Source: Desulfonema limicola
GTDB taxonomy: Bacteria; Desulfobacterota; Desulfobacteria; Desulfobacterales; DYRC01
Reading direction: 5' to 3'
Assembly (NCBI GenBank): GCA_020718925.1
Contig: DYRC01000202.1
Location: 1 to 7,536 of the forward strand
Length of the DNA stretch: 7,536 bases
Both the position numbers and the translations under genes were made by a program. Every line of letters begins with the position of its first letter. The stretch's first letter is position 1. This document shows, in pieces, positions 6,963 through 7,536 of the stretch. The notes beneath the pieces were generated by a model that saw only the letters and a program-made list of their open reading frames with translations, was not told where the DNA came from and ran no database searches.

Positions 6963-7535
6963 TTATCCTGACAACGCAATACTGTTCAATTCCGTATAAA
7001 CCGCGCCGCCCGGTTTAAGCTCGCTTCTGAATAGAATCAGCCGGTCAGCGGCAAAGCTTTCGGATTCAAGAGATGAAAATTTATCTATTGCCTCAAGCAA
7101 TTGTTTGGGATCAATCTCACCCTTTGCCCTGCCTAATGTCAGGTGCGCCTTGAAGCTTCTGTCTTCTTTAGGAAATCCGATGAACTCAAGATTTTCTTCC
7201 AGCGTTTTTTGCAGTTGAATCAGAGAATATGTATCGCCTTTAAGACCGACCCATAAAACACGCGGACGTTTGATGGTCGGAAAAACACCGAGTCCTTTTG
7301 CCGTAAAAGACATTGGCTCGTATTGTTTCGCCGTTTCAGTCATTGCCTGACTTACATTCTCTATTTCGGATTTCGGAATTTCTCCCAGAAATTTCAGCGT
7401 CAGATGAATATTTTCCGGCACAACCCAGCCTATCCTGAATCCGAAAGATTTCAAACCCTTCTGAATGTTATGAAGATGGGATATGATATTTTCCGGCAGC
7501 TTGAATGCAATGAATGTTCTTAATGTATCAGACAT
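6963..7535 (-). CDS. thpR: RNA 2',3'-cyclic phosphodiesterase (2H family)
   Basis: This enzyme opens 2',3'-cyclic phosphates at RNA ends, leaving 2'-phosphates; the E. coli homologue was first described as a 2'-5' RNA ligase (LigT). The protein has 190 residues, the usual size. Both catalytic 2H motifs are present: HLTL at 44-47 (in ENIHLTLKFLG) and HLTL at 131-134 (in FKAHLTLGRAKG). Other family blocks are the N-terminal RTFIAFKLP, PRVLWVGL (91-98) and the C-terminal FRSELKPGGAVYTEL. The ATG lies one base from the window edge, so its ribosome binding site and any upstream partner are unseen, but the start fits the family. It is followed on the same strand, after 86 A/T-rich bases, by the methyltransferase gene; co-transcription is possible because no clear terminator lies between them. 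Confidence 0.93.
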   Translation of the reverse strand: MSDTLRTFIAFKLPENIISHLHNIQKGLKSFGFRIGWVVPENIHLTLKFLGEIPKSEIENVSQAMTETAKQYEPMSFTAKGLGVFPTIKRPRVLWVGLKGDTYSLIQLQKTLEENLEFIGFPKEDRSFKAHLTLGRAKGEIDPKQLLEAIDKFSSLESESFAADRLILFRSELKPGGAVYTELNSIALSG

Positions 7536-7536
7536 A

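Overview
The window looks like chromosomal DNA from an anaerobic Desulfobacterota-type bacterium. This rests on moderate G+C, a RecC of the RecBCD class, a two-gate nucleoside-recognition membrane protein, and G/C-rich palindromic repeats, one of which lies in frame inside a gene. The genus cannot be fixed from the sequence; a Desulfonema or Desulfococcus relative is a guess.

Plus strand, 127-1898: three genes on one strand. The first encodes a membrane protein of the nucleoside-recognition (Gate) superfamily with two visibly repeated halves. After a 37-base gap comes a two-gene module with a 20-base overlap: a DUF433 helix-turn-helix antitoxin and a small PIN-like protein of the DUF5615 type, together a likely toxin-antitoxin pair.

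Minus strand, 7535-1901: three genes read right to left. They are thpR (RNA 2',3'-cyclic phosphodiesterase), a 500-residue SAM-dependent methyltransferase with a regulatory domain and a TTG start, and recC (exodeoxyribonuclease V gamma subunit). recC and the toxin gene converge with only 2 bases between their stop codons, so no terminator fits there. recB and recD do not follow recC, as they commonly do.

Repeats: the gap between the methyltransferase gene and recC holds four hairpins, two of them enclosed by an 8-base inverted repeat. A strong extended -10 promoter for recC lies beside them. Within recC, a 102-base palindromic element encodes about 34 extra Pro/Gly-rich residues in frame, and a second, shorter palindrome lies near residue 190. 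These in-frame repeats are the most unusual feature of the window. No RNA genes, CRISPR arrays, insertion sequences or prophage genes were seen, and no gene-free stretch exceeds 300 bases.
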